Below are positions 1 to 8,600 of a DNA stretch of 35,769 nt, in pieces. The DNA comes from Accumulibacter sp. (GTDB taxonomy: Bacteria; Pseudomonadota; Gammaproteobacteria; Burkholderiales; Rhodocyclaceae). How positions within the stretch are numbered: position 1 is the stretch's first letter; every line of letters begins with the position of its first letter. The translations under genes and the position numbers were made by a program. Under the pieces are notes generated by a model that was given only the letters and a program-made list of their open reading frames with translations, had not been told where the DNA came from and did not search any database. The DNA lies in contig JAISAZ010000069.1 of the NCBI GenBank assembly GCA_031266435.1, forward strand, positions 1-35,769, written 5' to 3'.

Positions 1-378
1 AAGGAGGAACTCACGATGCTCGCAAAAAAGAACCCGCAAGTAAAGAAAGCGGTAGTGAAGCTACTCGCGCTCACAGAAGACGAACGAGCGCGGATGCTCG
101 CCGACTCACGGGAAAAGCTGCGCCGCGACATCTCCGCACAAATACACGCGGGAGAAATGCGAGGATGGGAAGAAGGTCTGGAAACAGGCATGGAAAAAGG
201 ACGTGAAGAAGGTCTGGAAGAGGGTCTGGAAAAAGGCATGGAAAAAGGCATGGAAAAAGGTTTGGAAGAAGGAAAACGTTTGGTTGCCCGGAGCCTGATC
301 AGTCTCGGTCATTCGGTGGACGTGGTCGTCCAGGCCACGGGGCTGTCGCGGGAAATCGTCCAGTCCATGTTGCACTGA
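1..378 (+). CDS. Rpn-family nuclease/transposase-like protein, C-terminal part
   Basis: Partial gene entering from the left edge. The frame is open to base 1, so the ATG at 16 is probably internal although AAGGAGG sits just before it. The visible part holds a basic helix (LAKKNPQVKKAV, then LTEDERARMLADSREKLRRD) followed by about 40 residues of degenerate GLEEGLEKGMEKG repeats and a short C-terminal helix. This is the typical tail of Rpn/PD-(D/E)XK transposase-like proteins (recombination-promoting nucleases), whose catalytic domain would lie upstream and outside the window. The Glu/Gly/Lys repeats are a usual linker in this family and vary in copy number. The family assignment rests on the tail only. 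The gene stops directly against repeat block A. Confidence 0.6.
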   Translation, partial: KEELTMLAKKNPQVKKAVVKLLALTEDERARMLADSREKLRRDISAQIHAGEMRGWEEGLETGMEKGREEGLEEGLEKGMEKGMEKGLEEGKRLVARSLISLGHSVDVVVQATGLSREIVQSMLH

Positions 379-564
379 GATCAGAAGACTGAGGACAGAG
401 GACAGAAGACAGAGCGCTCGCTGACGCTCGCTTCGTGATCTGTGTTCAGTCGCCAGATGTCGCGTGGGTTGCCCCCTTCTGATTACAGACAACTGACTAC
501 TGACTACTGATCTGTCTTCTGTCCTCTGTCTTCTGTCCTCAGTCTCCTGTCCTCTGATTCCTGA
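379..564 (+). repeat. Mosaic heptamer repeat block A (forward)
   Basis: Left arm is a 7-bp periodic purine-rich array (tcagaag, actgagg, acagagg, acagaag, acagagc). The core runs gcgctcgctgacgctcgctt, then a GTGATCTGTGTTCAG segment, GTCGCGTGGGTTGCC and CTTCTGATTACAGAC. The right arm is the inverted pyrimidine array (tgtcttc, tgtcctc, tgtcttc, tgtcctc, agtctcc, tgtcctc, tgattcc). The arms are complementary over more than 20 bp, so the block could fold into one long stem. It fills the whole gap between the Rpn tail and the zinc operon. Confidence 0.9.
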
Positions 565-570
565 TATACT
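562..570 (+). promoter_or_regulatory. Extended -10 candidate for the zinc operon
   Basis: TGATATACT matches TGn plus a TATAAT-like hexamer (565-570). The TGA comes from the last heptamer of repeat block A. It would start transcripts near 577, about 22 nt before the ATG at 599. I see no convincing -35 and no clear Zur box. Confidence 0.4.
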
Positions 571-598
571 TCCCAAATACCTATTTCGTCCGCAAAAC

Positions 599-877
599 AT
601 GCGATCGATCCGCGCTTTTCTGTCCGTCGTGCTTTTCCTGCTGTTGCAGGCGGCGTGTTTTGCGCATACGCTTTCGCATACGCACGCCGCCGACGCTCCG
701 TCGCCCGATGTGTGCGCGGTGTGCGCCGCCGTCCAGAATTTCGACGGCGCGCCCACTTCGCAGCCGGATACGCCGGTTTTCGAGCCGGTCTTCCGTCTTG
801 TTACCCACTTTGAAACACCTTCCTTTGTCGACGCGTCCCGGCTTCCCCGGCTCGCGCGCGCACCGCCTGCCGTCTGA
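599..877 (+). CDS. Small exported His/Cys protein of the zinc operon (DUF2946-like)
   Basis: A 92-residue protein with a signal peptide (about residues 1-22, hydrophobic FLSVVLFLLLQA) followed by a His-containing stretch (HTLSHTH) and a CAVC pair. The C-terminus ends RAPPAV, like the short exported DUF2946-type proteins often found at the head of zinc uptake clusters in betaproteobacteria. It precedes the outer-membrane protein and ABC genes on the same strand, so it is probably the first gene of that operon. A periplasmic metal-handling role is inferred from the His/Cys content and the neighbours. No good ribosome binding site is visible before the ATG. Overlapping frames on both strands are not supported by any recognisable protein. 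Confidence 0.6.
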   Translation: MRSIRAFLSVVLFLLLQAACFAHTLSHTHAADAPSPDVCAVCAAVQNFDGAPTSQPDTPVFEPVFRLVTHFETPSFVDASRLPRLARAPPAV

Positions 878-948
878 CCTGAAATCATCCCTTCGTTCCG
901 AAACCCGTGGGTTTCGGGGAGCGTTTTGTTCTTATTTCAGGAGTCGTC

Positions 949-2445
949 ATGCGGAACATGACCGTCGCGGCGTTTGCCGCCGCAGTATCCATTCCCGCGT
1001 CGCTCGTCTTTTCATCCCCCGCGCAGGCGGCGGGAGACGACGAGATCGCGCGGATTCGTGAGCAGTTGCAAGAGATGAAAACAGCGTACGAGGCGCGGAT
1101 CGCGTCGCTCGAAGAACGCCTCGGGCGCGCCGAAAAGCGTAGCGGAAAACAGGCTGAAAATCGCCCGAACGAAGCGCGGAGTGCGCGCGCGCCGGGTCGG
1201 GAAATGCCGGGAGAAGCGGCGCCGGTGCGGACGCCGGCACGCGCGGACGCCGGCTTTGCCGCCGCGCCGCCGGTGTACGCGAGCGCCGCGCCTCGTCAGG
1301 CGTCGCCGAGCGCGTTCAACCCCGAAATGTCGCTGATTTTGAGCGGCAGTTACGCGCGCATGTCGAAAGACCCCGAACAGCGGCGTTTGCAGGGTTTCAT
1401 GCCGTCCGGCGGAGAGAGGCTCCCCGAGACGCGCAGCTTCAACCTGGGCGAGACCGAATTGGCGCTTTCGGCGAATATCGACCCCTTCTTTCGCGGTGAA
1501 TTCCGCATGGCGGTCGCGCCCGACAACACGATCGGCGTCGAAGAAGCCAACATCCAGACGCTCGGTCTGGGTCACGGGTTCAACGTCAAGGCCGGACGCT
1601 TCCTCTCCGGCGTCGGCTACCTCAACGAGCACCACCCGCACGCCTGGGATTTTTCCGACGCGCCGCTGCCGTATCAGGCGTTTTTCGGGAACGCTCTCGG
1701 AATGGACGGCGTCCAGGCGCGCTGGCTCGCGCCGACCGATCTTTTCCTCGAATTCGGCGTCGAGGCGGCGCGTTCGCGCAGTTTCCCGACGACCGACGAG
1801 ACACGCGGGAAGAATGGCGGACTCTCCGGGTCGGCCTTCGCGCGCTTGGGCGGCGACGCCGGCGTCTCGAACAGTTGGCGCGCCGGTCTTTCGTATTTTG
1901 CCGCGCGGCCGCGCGACCGCGTCTATGAAGACCCCTTGAACGCGACGAGCAGCGCCTTTTCGGGCAGGAGCCGGACGTGGATCGCCGACTTCATCTGGAA
2001 GTGGGCGCCGAACGGAAATGCGCGTTACCGCAACCTGAAAATCCAGGGGGAATACTTTTCGCGTCCCGAAAAAGGCGATCTGACCTACGACCCCGACGGC
2101 GCGGCGCTCGTCGGCGACTACAAGAACCGTGCGTCGGGATTCTACGCGCAGACGGTCTACCAGTTCCTGCCGCGCTGGCGCGCCGGCTACCGCTACGATG
2201 AGCTTCGCGCAGGGGGTGCGTCGATCGGTCTCGTGAAAAGCGGCGCCTTGACGATCGACGACCTGCCTCTGCTGAAAAGCTATCGTCCGAAGCGCCATAC
2301 CGTGATGCTCGACTTTTCGCCGACCGAGTTCTCGCGCGTGCGCGTCCAGTTCGCGCGCGACCGAACGCGTCCCGAAGCCGTCGACAACCAACTCTGGATA
2401 CAGTACATCATGAGCATGGGGGCGCACGGTGCGCACAAATTCTGA
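949..2445 (+). CDS. Zinc-operon outer-membrane beta-barrel protein
   Basis: 498 residues. I chose ATG 949 because AGGAG lies at 939-943 and a clean signal peptide follows (residues 1-27, ending SSPAQA). The mature protein begins with a coiled-coil (EIARIREQLQEMKTAYEARI), then an Ala/Pro/Arg-rich linker, then a barrel-like domain with alternating aromatic strands from about residue 120 to the end. Stretches such as FNLGETELALSANIDPFFRG and GYLNEHHPHAWDF resemble proteins annotated as zinc-regulated or TonB-dependent outer-membrane receptors of betaproteobacterial zinc loci. I see no plug domain or TonB box, so a porin-like channel is as likely. Its place directly before the zinc-binding protein suggests passage of zinc or a zinc chelate across the outer membrane (inference). 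Confidence 0.7.
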   Translation: MRNMTVAAFAAAVSIPASLVFSSPAQAAGDDEIARIREQLQEMKTAYEARIASLEERLGRAEKRSGKQAENRPNEARSARAPGREMPGEAAPVRTPARADAGFAAAPPVYASAAPRQASPSAFNPEMSLILSGSYARMSKDPEQRRLQGFMPSGGERLPETRSFNLGETELALSANIDPFFRGEFRMAVAPDNTIGVEEANIQTLGLGHGFNVKAGRFLSGVGYLNEHHPHAWDFSDAPLPYQAFFGNALGMDGVQARWLAPTDLFLEFGVEAARSRSFPTTDETRGKNGGLSGSAFARLGGDAGVSNSWRAGLSYFAARPRDRVYEDPLNATSSAFSGRSRTWIADFIWKWAPNGNARYRNLKIQGEYFSRPEKGDLTYDPDGAALVGDYKNRASGFYAQTVYQFLPRWRAGYRYDELRAGGASIGLVKSGALTIDDLPLLKSYRPKRHTVMLDFSPTEFSRVRVQFARDRTRPEAVDNQLWIQYIMSMGAHGAHKF

Positions 2446-2598
2446 GCCATTCCAAAAAGCGCGCGCGGCACGGGCGGAACTACCCGCCTGGCGTTTTCAT
2501 GCGCGCGCGATCCACGCATTCGTGAAAATCCGAAAGGATATTCCTTTGTTACGCCGGCGCGCGCAAAACGACGCGACGCCTTTTTCAGGATGAGAAAC

Positions 2599-3552
2599 AT
2601 GAAAAAAATCGTTGGAATCGTATCGACCGTATTGTCGGCTTGCCTGTGGGCGTTCGCGCCGACGGCGGGCGCGGTCCAGGTTTTTACGACCGCGCCCGAA
2701 TGGGCGGCGCTGGTCCGTGAAATCGGCGGCGAAGATGTCATCGTCTCCGTCGCGACGACCGGGCTTCAAGACCCGCACCGGATACAGGCCAAACCGTCGC
2801 TGATCACCGCCGCGCGCTCGGCGGACCTCGTCGTCGCCAACGGCGCCGAACTCGAAGTCGCGTGGCTTCCTCTCGTCATCCGCGCGTCGGGGAACGCGCA
2901 GATTCAGCCGGGGCGTCCGGGCTACTTCGAAGCCGCCGCGTACGTCAGGCTGATCGAAGCGCCGGTGTTGCTCGACCGTTCGCAAGGCGACGTTCACCCC
3001 CTCGGAAACCCCCATATCCACGGCGACCCGCGCAATATGCTGAGCGTCGGGAGGGCGCTCGCGGCGCGCCTCGCGCAGATCGACCCGAAGAACGCGGCGG
3101 CGTATTCCGACCGATACAAACGCTTCACCGGGACGATGCGCGCGTCGATCGCCGTCTGGGAGCGCGACGCCGCGCCCTTGAGAGGCGTCCCGATCCTCGT
3201 CCAGCACAAGGTTTTTTCCTACCTCGAAAGCTGGCTCGGCATCGAAGAAGTCGGTGCGCTCGAAGCGATTCCCGGCGTCGAACCTTCGGGCGCGCACCTC
3301 GCCGACATCCTGGCGCGACAGGCCGGGAATCCGGCGCGGATGGTCATCTACCCGGCGTACCAGGACGACACGCCGTCGCGCTGGGTCGCCGAGCGCGCGA
3401 AAATCCCCGTGGTATTGCTTCCGTCGACCCTCGGCGGAACGCCCGACGCGTCCAACCTGTACAAGTACTACGAGTCGATGGTGCGGCGCCTTCTGGACGG
3501 ACTCAAAAGCGGCGGCGGCGCGCGAAACGGCAATTCACAGGCTCATGATTGA
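2599..3552 (+). CDS. znuA: Zinc ABC transporter substrate-binding protein (ZnuA-like)
   Basis: 317-residue periplasmic metal-binding protein of the cluster A-1 (ZnuA/TroA) family. ATG 2599 is preferred over 2590 because AGGA at 2587-2590 is correctly spaced only for 2599. Signal peptide is residues 1-25 (ends PTAGA). Candidate metal ligands are the His residues in LGNPHIHGDP and in VLVQHKVFSYLESWLG, and the Asp in YPAYQDDTPS. NGAELEVAWLPL matches the N-lobe of zinc members. There is no His-rich charged loop as in E. coli ZnuA. The stop overlaps the start of the ATPase gene by 8 bp, indicating coupled translation. Zinc rather than manganese is inferred from family resemblance and the operon. 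Confidence 0.85.
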   Translation: MKKIVGIVSTVLSACLWAFAPTAGAVQVFTTAPEWAALVREIGGEDVIVSVATTGLQDPHRIQAKPSLITAARSADLVVANGAELEVAWLPLVIRASGNAQIQPGRPGYFEAAAYVRLIEAPVLLDRSQGDVHPLGNPHIHGDPRNMLSVGRALAARLAQIDPKNAAAYSDRYKRFTGTMRASIAVWERDAAPLRGVPILVQHKVFSYLESWLGIEEVGALEAIPGVEPSGAHLADILARQAGNPARMVIYPAYQDDTPSRWVAERAKIPVVLLPSTLGGTPDASNLYKYYESMVRRLLDGLKSGGGARNGNSQAHD

Positions 3553-4114
3553 CGGGGTTCTGCTCCGGGTCGAAGAAATGACGGCAGGTTACACCGAGCC
3601 TCTCGTCGGCCCGCTTTCGCTGACGCTGAAGAGCGGCGAGGTCGTCGGAATCCGGGGGCCGAACGGCAGCGGGAAGTCGACCTTCCTCGCCTCGCTCGTC
3701 GGCGCGTCGCGCGTTTTTTCGGGTCGGGTCGACAAACGTCCCGAGCTGCGGATCGTCTTCATGCGGCAAAAACCACTTCCCGTCAAAGGAATCCCGTTTT
3801 GCGCCTCCGAACTGCTCGCGCTCGCCGGCGCGAGCGCCGAAGGCCTTCCGTCGCGCTACGTCGCGCAGCTTGGCGAACGGCTCGACGCGCTCTCCGGTGG
3901 GCAGTTGCAGTTCTTTACGCTCTGGCCCTGCCTGAACACGCGCGCCGATGTCGTCCTCCTCGACGAGCCGACGAACAACCTCGACGCGAAGAGCATCGCC
4001 GACCTCGCGCAACTCCTGCGCCGAAAGAAAGACGAGGGGCGCGGAGTCTTTGTCGTCAGCCACGACGAGCGCTTCATCGACGCGACGTGCGACCGAACGG
4101 TGAACTTCGCATGA
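3545..4114 (+). CDS. znuC: Zinc ABC transporter ATP-binding protein
   Basis: 189 residues starting at ATG 3545 inside the end of znuA. It contains Walker A GPNGSGKST, signature LSGGQ, Walker B VVLLDEPTNNLD and the H-loop His in VVSHDER. It is shorter than E. coli ZnuC (about 250 residues): the region between Walker A and the signature is compact and there is no C-terminal extension. The DEPTNNLD and SHDERF motifs look like ABC-F proteins, but there is only one ATPase domain and the gene sits between the binding protein and the permease, so a transport ATPase is the better reading. It would energise zinc import at the inner membrane. The frame is open further upstream (to 3254) but that part is a shadow of znuA. 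Confidence 0.85.
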   Translation: MIDGVLLRVEEMTAGYTEPLVGPLSLTLKSGEVVGIRGPNGSGKSTFLASLVGASRVFSGRVDKRPELRIVFMRQKPLPVKGIPFCASELLALAGASAEGLPSRYVAQLGERLDALSGGQLQFFTLWPCLNTRADVVLLDEPTNNLDAKSIADLAQLLRRKKDEGRGVFVVSHDERFIDATCDRTVNFA

Positions 4115-4118
4115 TCTC

Positions 4119-4220
4119 ATTCCTTTTCCAGTTCATTCATGCCGAGAAGACGAGCCGCAGACAGTACTGGAGTACGGCAAGGCGAAGTCGACAAAGGAAG
4201 GGATGAACTGGATATGGAAT
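4119..4220. repeat. 102-bp inverted-repeat element inside the zinc operon
   Basis: ATTCC (4119-4123), three bases, TCCAGTTCAT (4127-4136) is matched by ATGAACTGGA (4203-4212), three bases, GGAAT (4216-4220). That gives a symmetric stem of 5 + 10 bp with a 3/3 internal bulge. The loop carries a smaller inverted repeat, GTACTGGAGTAC. The right arm contains the likely start codon of the permease (4214), so folding could hide that start. It is unrelated to the heptamer blocks. It may be a mobile hairpin element or an RNA structure. Confidence 0.7.
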
Positions 4221-5032
4221 CACCGTTCGACCCGCTTTTTTTCGACCCATTCCTGACCGGCGCGGCGTACGCTGTCGCGCTCCCGCTCGTCGGCCTCGCG
4301 CTCCGGCTGCGCGACGAATGGCTCGCCGCGCTCGCCTTTGCGCAGATTTCGGCGCTCGGCGCCTTGCTCGCGCTCGTTTTCGCCGCGCCCGCGTCGCTCG
4401 GAGGTCTTGCCGCCGCCGTCGGCGCGGCGGCGGTGAAGCAGGCCTTCGAAGGCGCGGGGAAAAAAGCGCGTGGAACCGTCTATGCGCTGCTCTTCCTGTT
4501 CGGATGGGGCGCGTCGGTCCTGCTCGTCGTCAACCTGCCGATCGCCGAGCACGCCGCGCACGCGCTCTTCGACGGCCAACTCTATTTCACCGGGCGCACG
4601 CACCTCGTCTACGCGTTTCTCCTGACGGGCGCGCTGATCGTTTTCCTCCGCCTCCTTTCGCGGCGCCTGCTACGCGCGCATTTCTTCCCGGATTTTTTCC
4701 ACGCGCGCACGGATGTGGCCGAGATTTCGGAGAAACACGTCGTTTTGCTCTTCGACCTTGCAGCCGCCGTCGTCCTCGCGTTTGCGACTATGAGCGTCGG
4801 CGTCATGGCGGCGTTCGCGCTCCTCTTCGTCCCGCCGCTGATCGCCTTCGCGTGGGGAAGGAATTGGCGGCACGCGACGGCGATCGCCGTCGCCGTCGGC
4901 GTCGCGGCGCACCTGACCGCCTTCGTCCTCGCGCTTGCCCTCGATCAACCCTACGGCCCCCTCCTGGGAATCCTCCTCATCGTCGCGGCGGTATCAGGGA
5001 TCAGGAGACAGAAGACAGAGGACAGAAGATAG
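4214..5032 (+). CDS. znuB: Zinc ABC transporter permease (ZnuB-like)
   Basis: 272-residue inner-membrane protein of the ABC-3 permease family, with about seven hydrophobic segments (for example LTGAAYAVALPLVGLAL, VYALLFLFGWGASVLLVV, FATMSVGVMAAFALLFVP). ATG 4214 is preceded by AAGGAAGGG (4196-4203). An upstream ATG at 4139 would add a charged segment encoded by the inverted-repeat element and is not favoured. It completes the ABC importer with the two preceding genes. The last 13 residues or so (VSGIRRQKTEDRR) are encoded by repeat block B, which begins at 4991 within the coding frame, so the natural end has been replaced or extended by a hydrophilic repeat-derived tail after the last membrane segment. 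Confidence 0.8.
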   Translation: MESPFDPLFFDPFLTGAAYAVALPLVGLALRLRDEWLAALAFAQISALGALLALVFAAPASLGGLAAAVGAAAVKQAFEGAGKKARGTVYALLFLFGWGASVLLVVNLPIAEHAAHALFDGQLYFTGRTHLVYAFLLTGALIVFLRLLSRRLLRAHFFPDFFHARTDVAEISEKHVVLLFDLAAAVVLAFATMSVGVMAAFALLFVPPLIAFAWGRNWRHATAIAVAVGVAAHLTAFVLALALDQPYGPLLGILLIVAAVSGIRRQKTEDRR

Positions 5033-5175
5033 ATGACAGAGCGCTCGCTGCGCTCGCTTTGTGATCTGTTTTCAGTCGTCAGATGTCGCGTGGGTTGCCT
5101 CCTTCTGATTACTGATACCTGATTACAAAGGCCGAAGGCCGTTCAGTCTTCTGTCCTCTGTCCTCTGTCTTCTGA
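4991..5175 (+). repeat. Mosaic heptamer repeat block B (forward)
   Basis: Starts GTATCAGGGATCAGGAG inside the permease gene and continues as a 7-bp array. The core is gcgctcgctgcgctcgcttt, TCGCGTGGGTTGCC, CTTCTGATTACTGATACC and the palindrome AAGGCCGAAGGCC. The pyrimidine arm (tcttctg, tcctctg, tcctctg, tcttctg) ends at about 5175. Same architecture and orientation as block A. Confidence 0.9.
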
Positions 5176-5176
5176 A

Positions 5177-5185
5177 TGCTAAAAT
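5177..5185 (+). promoter_or_regulatory. Extended -10 candidate for acnB
   Basis: TGCTAAAAT lies 2 bp after the last heptamer of block B. The hexamer TAAAAT is at 5180-5185 and the predicted start near 5192 gives a leader of about 60 nt to ATG 5254. The place of a -35 falls inside the repeat and shows no good match. Confidence 0.4.
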
Positions 5186-5253
5186 CCACGCTTTGAGTTT
5201 CGTCCCGACCCATGCTGGTCGGGGCGCGACTCGTGTTTGGAAAGGGTGTCTCG

Positions 5254-7842
5254 ATGCTGGAAATGTTTGGCGCGTATTGCGCGCACGCGGCGGAACGTGC
5301 CGCTCTCGGAATTCCGCCGCTTCCCCTGTCGGAGGCTCAGACCGTCGAACTCGTCGAGCGCCTGGAAGTCGCGTCGGGCGATGAAGCGAAGGAACTCACC
5401 GACCTCCTCTCGTTTCGCGTTCCGGCGGGTGTCGACGCGGCGGCGCGTGTCAAGGCGGGCTTTCTTGCGAGGATTTTGAGGGGCGAGGCGCGTTGCGCGT
5501 CGATTTCGCGTGTTCGCGCGGCGGAACTCCTGGGGACGATGCTCGGCGGCTATAACCTCGCGCCGCTTATCAATGCGCTCGCCGACCCCGACGTGGGGTA
5601 CGCCGCCGCCGAGAGTTTGAAGTCTACCCTGCTCGTTTTCGACGCTTTTCAGGACGTGAAAGCGCTTTTCGACGCCGGAAATCCGCACGCGCGCGAGGTC
5701 TTGCGCTCGTGGGCCGACGCCGAGTGGTTCGCTTCGCGCCCGGAAGTCCCCGCGCTCTGGAAACTGAGCGTTTTCAAGGTCTCCGGCGAGACGAATACCG
5801 ACGATCTTTCCCCCGCGCCCGACGCCGCGACGCGCCCCGACATTCCCTTGCACGCGCTCTCGATGCTCAAGAATCCGCGTCCCGGCGTCGAACCCGACGC
5901 GCCGGGGCTTCGCGGGCCGATCCGCCAGATTCAGGCGCTTGCCCAAAGCGGGCGACGCGTCGCCTACATCGGTGATGTCGTCGGGACGGGGTCTTCGCGC
6001 AAGTCGGCGGTCAACTCGCTCCAGTGGCTTCTCGGCGACGACCTTCCTTTTTTGCCGAACAAGCGTTTCGGCGGCGTTTGCCTCGCATCGAGGATCGCGC
6101 CGATTTTTTTCAATACGCTCGAAGACGCGGGCGCGCTGCCGGTCGAAATCGACGTGTCAGGTCTTGAAACCGGCGACGACATCGAACTCTTTATCGACGC
6201 GGCGACTTCATGCGTGCGCGTCGAAAAGGCAGGCAAGCGCGTCGCCGAGTCGCGCCTGAAAACGCCGGTGCTCTTGGACGAAGTACGCGCGGGCGGGCGG
6301 ATCGCGCTGATCGTCGGGCGCGAGCTGACGGCGCGCGCGCGTACCGCGCTTGGAATGCCGAAGGCGTCGATCTTCCGCGTCGCGCAAGACCCGCCGGAGA
6401 CGGGCAGGGGCTACACGCAGGCGCAGAAGATCGTCGGTCGCGCGTGCGGTCTGCCGGACGGGCGCGGCGTTCGTCCCGGCGCGTATTGCGAGCCGCGCGT
6501 GACGACGGTCGGGTCGCAGGATACGACGGGCCCGATGACCTGCGACGAACTCAAGGACCTCGCGTGTCTGAAGTTTTCGGCGGACCTCGTCATGCAGTCT
6601 TTTTGTCATACCTCCGCGTACCCGAAACCCGTCGACCTGAAGATGTACCGGACGCTGCCGGCGTTCTTCGAGACGCGCGGCGGCGTCGTCCTGCGCCCCG
6701 GCGACGGAATCATCCACTCGTGGCTCAACCGGATGCTTCTGCCCGATACGCTCGGAACCGGCGGCGACTCGCACACGCGCTTTCCGATCGGGATCTCTTT
6801 CCCGGCGGGCTCGGGTCTCGTCGCGTTCGCTGCGGCGACCGGCGTCATGCCGCTCGACATGCCCGAATCGGTCCTCGTGCGCTTCACGGGGGCGCTCCGG
6901 AAGGGAATCACGCTGCGCGACGCCGTCAATGCGATTCCGCTTTTTGCGATCCGCCAAGGCCTGCTGACGATCGAGAAACAGAACAAGAAGAACGTTTTTT
7001 CAGGTCGGATTCTTGAACTCGAAGGTCTGCCGGAACTCAAGGTCGAACAGGCGTTCGAACTGAGCGACGCTTCCGCCGAACGTTCGGCGGCCGCGTGCGC
7101 GGTTCGCGTAAACGAAGGCGCCGTCGCCGAATACCTGCGCTCGAATATTGCGCTCTTGAAGTCGATGGTCGCCGACGGCACCCGCGACGCGGACGCGCTC
7201 CGCCGCCGCATCGCGGCGATGGAAGCGTGGATCGCCGACCCGCAGCTTCTTTCCGCCGATGCCGACGCCGAATACGCCGCCGTGATCGAAATCGACCTCG
7301 ACGAGATTACAGAGCCGATCGTCGCGTGCCCGAACGACCCCGACGACGTGAAGCCGCTCTCCGAAGTCGCCGGGACGGCGATAGACGAAGTCTTCATCGG
7401 GTCGTGCATGACGAATATCGGGCATTTCCGCGCCGCCGCAAAAATCCTCGAAGGCCGGACCGACCTGCCGTCGCGCCTCTGGTTCGCGCCGCCGACGCGC
7501 CTCGACGCCACGCGCCTCTACGACGAAGGGGCCTACGCCGCGCTCGGGCGATGCGGCGCGCGGATCGAAACGCCGGGGTGCTCGCTCTGCATGGGAAATC
7601 AGGCGCAGATACGGAAGGGCGCGACGGCGGTCTCGACTTCGACGCGGAACTTCCCGAACCGCCTCGGCCCCGAGACGCGCGTCTTTTTAGGCTCTGCCGA
7701 ACTCGCGGCGGTCTGCGCGCTCCTTGGGCGCATCCCGACGATAGCGGAATATTTTGAAAAATACGAAAGCATCGCAAAAAACGCCGGCGAGATTTACCAA
7801 ACCCTCGATTTTTCCGGGGCGCAGTGCGCGTACAAAGAATGA
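5254..7842 (+). CDS. acnB: Aconitate hydratase B
   Basis: 862 residues, close to the usual AcnB length. It interconverts citrate and isocitrate in the TCA cycle (AcnB is often also the 2-methylisocitrate dehydratase) using a 4Fe-4S cluster in the cytoplasm. ATG 5254 has GGAAAGGG at a good distance, and MLEMFGAYC...AERAALGIPPLPL aligns with the AcnB N-terminus. ATG 5212 would only add 14 unlike residues. Order: N-terminal HEAT-like domain (to about 160), swivel domain (about 160-380, with VGTGSSRKSAVNSLQW), then the catalytic core. Cluster ligands are Cys718 (GSCMTN), Cys776 and Cys779 (CSLCMGNQ). GTGGDSHTRFP is the conserved catalytic segment. The gene seems intact. Confidence 0.97.
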   Translation: MLEMFGAYCAHAAERAALGIPPLPLSEAQTVELVERLEVASGDEAKELTDLLSFRVPAGVDAAARVKAGFLARILRGEARCASISRVRAAELLGTMLGGYNLAPLINALADPDVGYAAAESLKSTLLVFDAFQDVKALFDAGNPHAREVLRSWADAEWFASRPEVPALWKLSVFKVSGETNTDDLSPAPDAATRPDIPLHALSMLKNPRPGVEPDAPGLRGPIRQIQALAQSGRRVAYIGDVVGTGSSRKSAVNSLQWLLGDDLPFLPNKRFGGVCLASRIAPIFFNTLEDAGALPVEIDVSGLETGDDIELFIDAATSCVRVEKAGKRVAESRLKTPVLLDEVRAGGRIALIVGRELTARARTALGMPKASIFRVAQDPPETGRGYTQAQKIVGRACGLPDGRGVRPGAYCEPRVTTVGSQDTTGPMTCDELKDLACLKFSADLVMQSFCHTSAYPKPVDLKMYRTLPAFFETRGGVVLRPGDGIIHSWLNRMLLPDTLGTGGDSHTRFPIGISFPAGSGLVAFAAATGVMPLDMPESVLVRFTGALRKGITLRDAVNAIPLFAIRQGLLTIEKQNKKNVFSGRILELEGLPELKVEQAFELSDASAERSAAACAVRVNEGAVAEYLRSNIALLKSMVADGTRDADALRRRIAAMEAWIADPQLLSADADAEYAAVIEIDLDEITEPIVACPNDPDDVKPLSEVAGTAIDEVFIGSCMTNIGHFRAAAKILEGRTDLPSRLWFAPPTRLDATRLYDEGAYAALGRCGARIETPGCSLCMGNQAQIRKGATAVSTSTRNFPNRLGPETRVFLGSAELAAVCALLGRIPTIAEYFEKYESIAKNAGEIYQTLDFSGAQCAYKE

Positions 7843-7865
7843 AAATGTAATATGAAAGGTGTTTC

Positions 7866-8600
7866 ATGAAGTCGATAGGGGAATTAAAGTTGGAGTTCGA
7901 GGAATTGCTGAAAATGGAAGACTCCGACGACGGCGTCTTCGAATTCAAGGAATCCCTGCTGGAGTCGGACGAAAGGGACAGACTCGAATTTCATTTTTCC
8001 TTGTTGCCCGAAATAGACGATGAAGATCTTTACAGAGACGTTTTGTATTTCTTTACGTGCAGAAGGGACAAATCGGGCGTCGCGGATTTCTTGCACGAAA
8101 AATACGAGAATGAAAGTGACGCGACGCTCAAATCGGATATTTTGAGAACGCTTGGGCTATTGAAAGCGCCGATCGCAAGAGAATTGTCCTTGCGCGAGAT
8201 CACGTCGCCGAATCGCGAATCGAGGTATAACAGCATCATCGTTTTGGGTTGGACGGGAAAGAAAAAAGACCTGCCGGTGTTGAACGAGCGGATGCAGAAC
8301 GATCCCGACGGGCAGTTGAGGTCGTATTCGGCGACCGCGATGCGACAGATTTGGTACGAACACCCCAAAAGCAGAGACGCCATCGCGGCGTATATCCGCG
8401 CCGCCGCGCCGCAAGAAAAAGACGCCGAGGCTTTGACGGGAATGATCATTACGATCCAGACGCTGACCCGTAAAAAATTCGGCATCAAGGAAGGCGATTA
8501 CGGCGATATTTCGGGAGACGTCGAGCAGGCAAAAGAGAAAATGATCGCTTTTCTGAACAGGAAGGTATCAGGAATCAGATGTCAGGAATCAGATCAGTGA
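7866..8600 (+). CDS. HEAT-like repeat protein, unknown function
   Basis: 244 residues, 23 bp after acnB, with AAAGG before the ATG. It is mostly helical and acidic. The middle (TLKSDILRTLGLLKAP, NSIIVLGWTGKKKDLPVL, LRSYSATAMRQIWYEHP) looks like degenerate HEAT/armadillo helices. Such solitary HEAT-like proteins often act as scaffolds or as immunity proteins of secreted toxins; nothing here decides between these. Base composition is clearly less GC-rich than acnB, which suggests a separate history. The last residues (VSGIRCQESDQ) come from repeat block C, which begins at 8565 with the same GTATCAGG sequence that ends the zinc permease. It may be transcribed with acnB. Confidence 0.6.
   Translation: MKSIGELKLEFEELLKMEDSDDGVFEFKESLLESDERDRLEFHFSLLPEIDDEDLYRDVLYFFTCRRDKSGVADFLHEKYENESDATLKSDILRTLGLLKAPIARELSLREITSPNRESRYNSIIVLGWTGKKKDLPVLNERMQNDPDGQLRSYSATAMRQIWYEHPKSRDAIAAYIRAAAPQEKDAEALTGMIITIQTLTRKKFGIKEGDYGDISGDVEQAKEKMIAFLNRKVSGIRCQESDQ

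Noticed and set aside
16..378. Complete small gene starting at ATG 16 with a strong ribosome site
   Set aside because: The frame continues to the window edge and the family normally has an N-terminal nuclease domain, so AAGGAGG is more likely coding (Lys-Glu).
379..564. CRISPR array
   Set aside because: The period is 7 bp with no spacers of constant length and no cas genes.
1012..2436. Long minus-strand frame opposite the zinc outer-membrane protein
   Set aside because: Arg-rich, no recognisable domain; a shadow of a high-GC gene.
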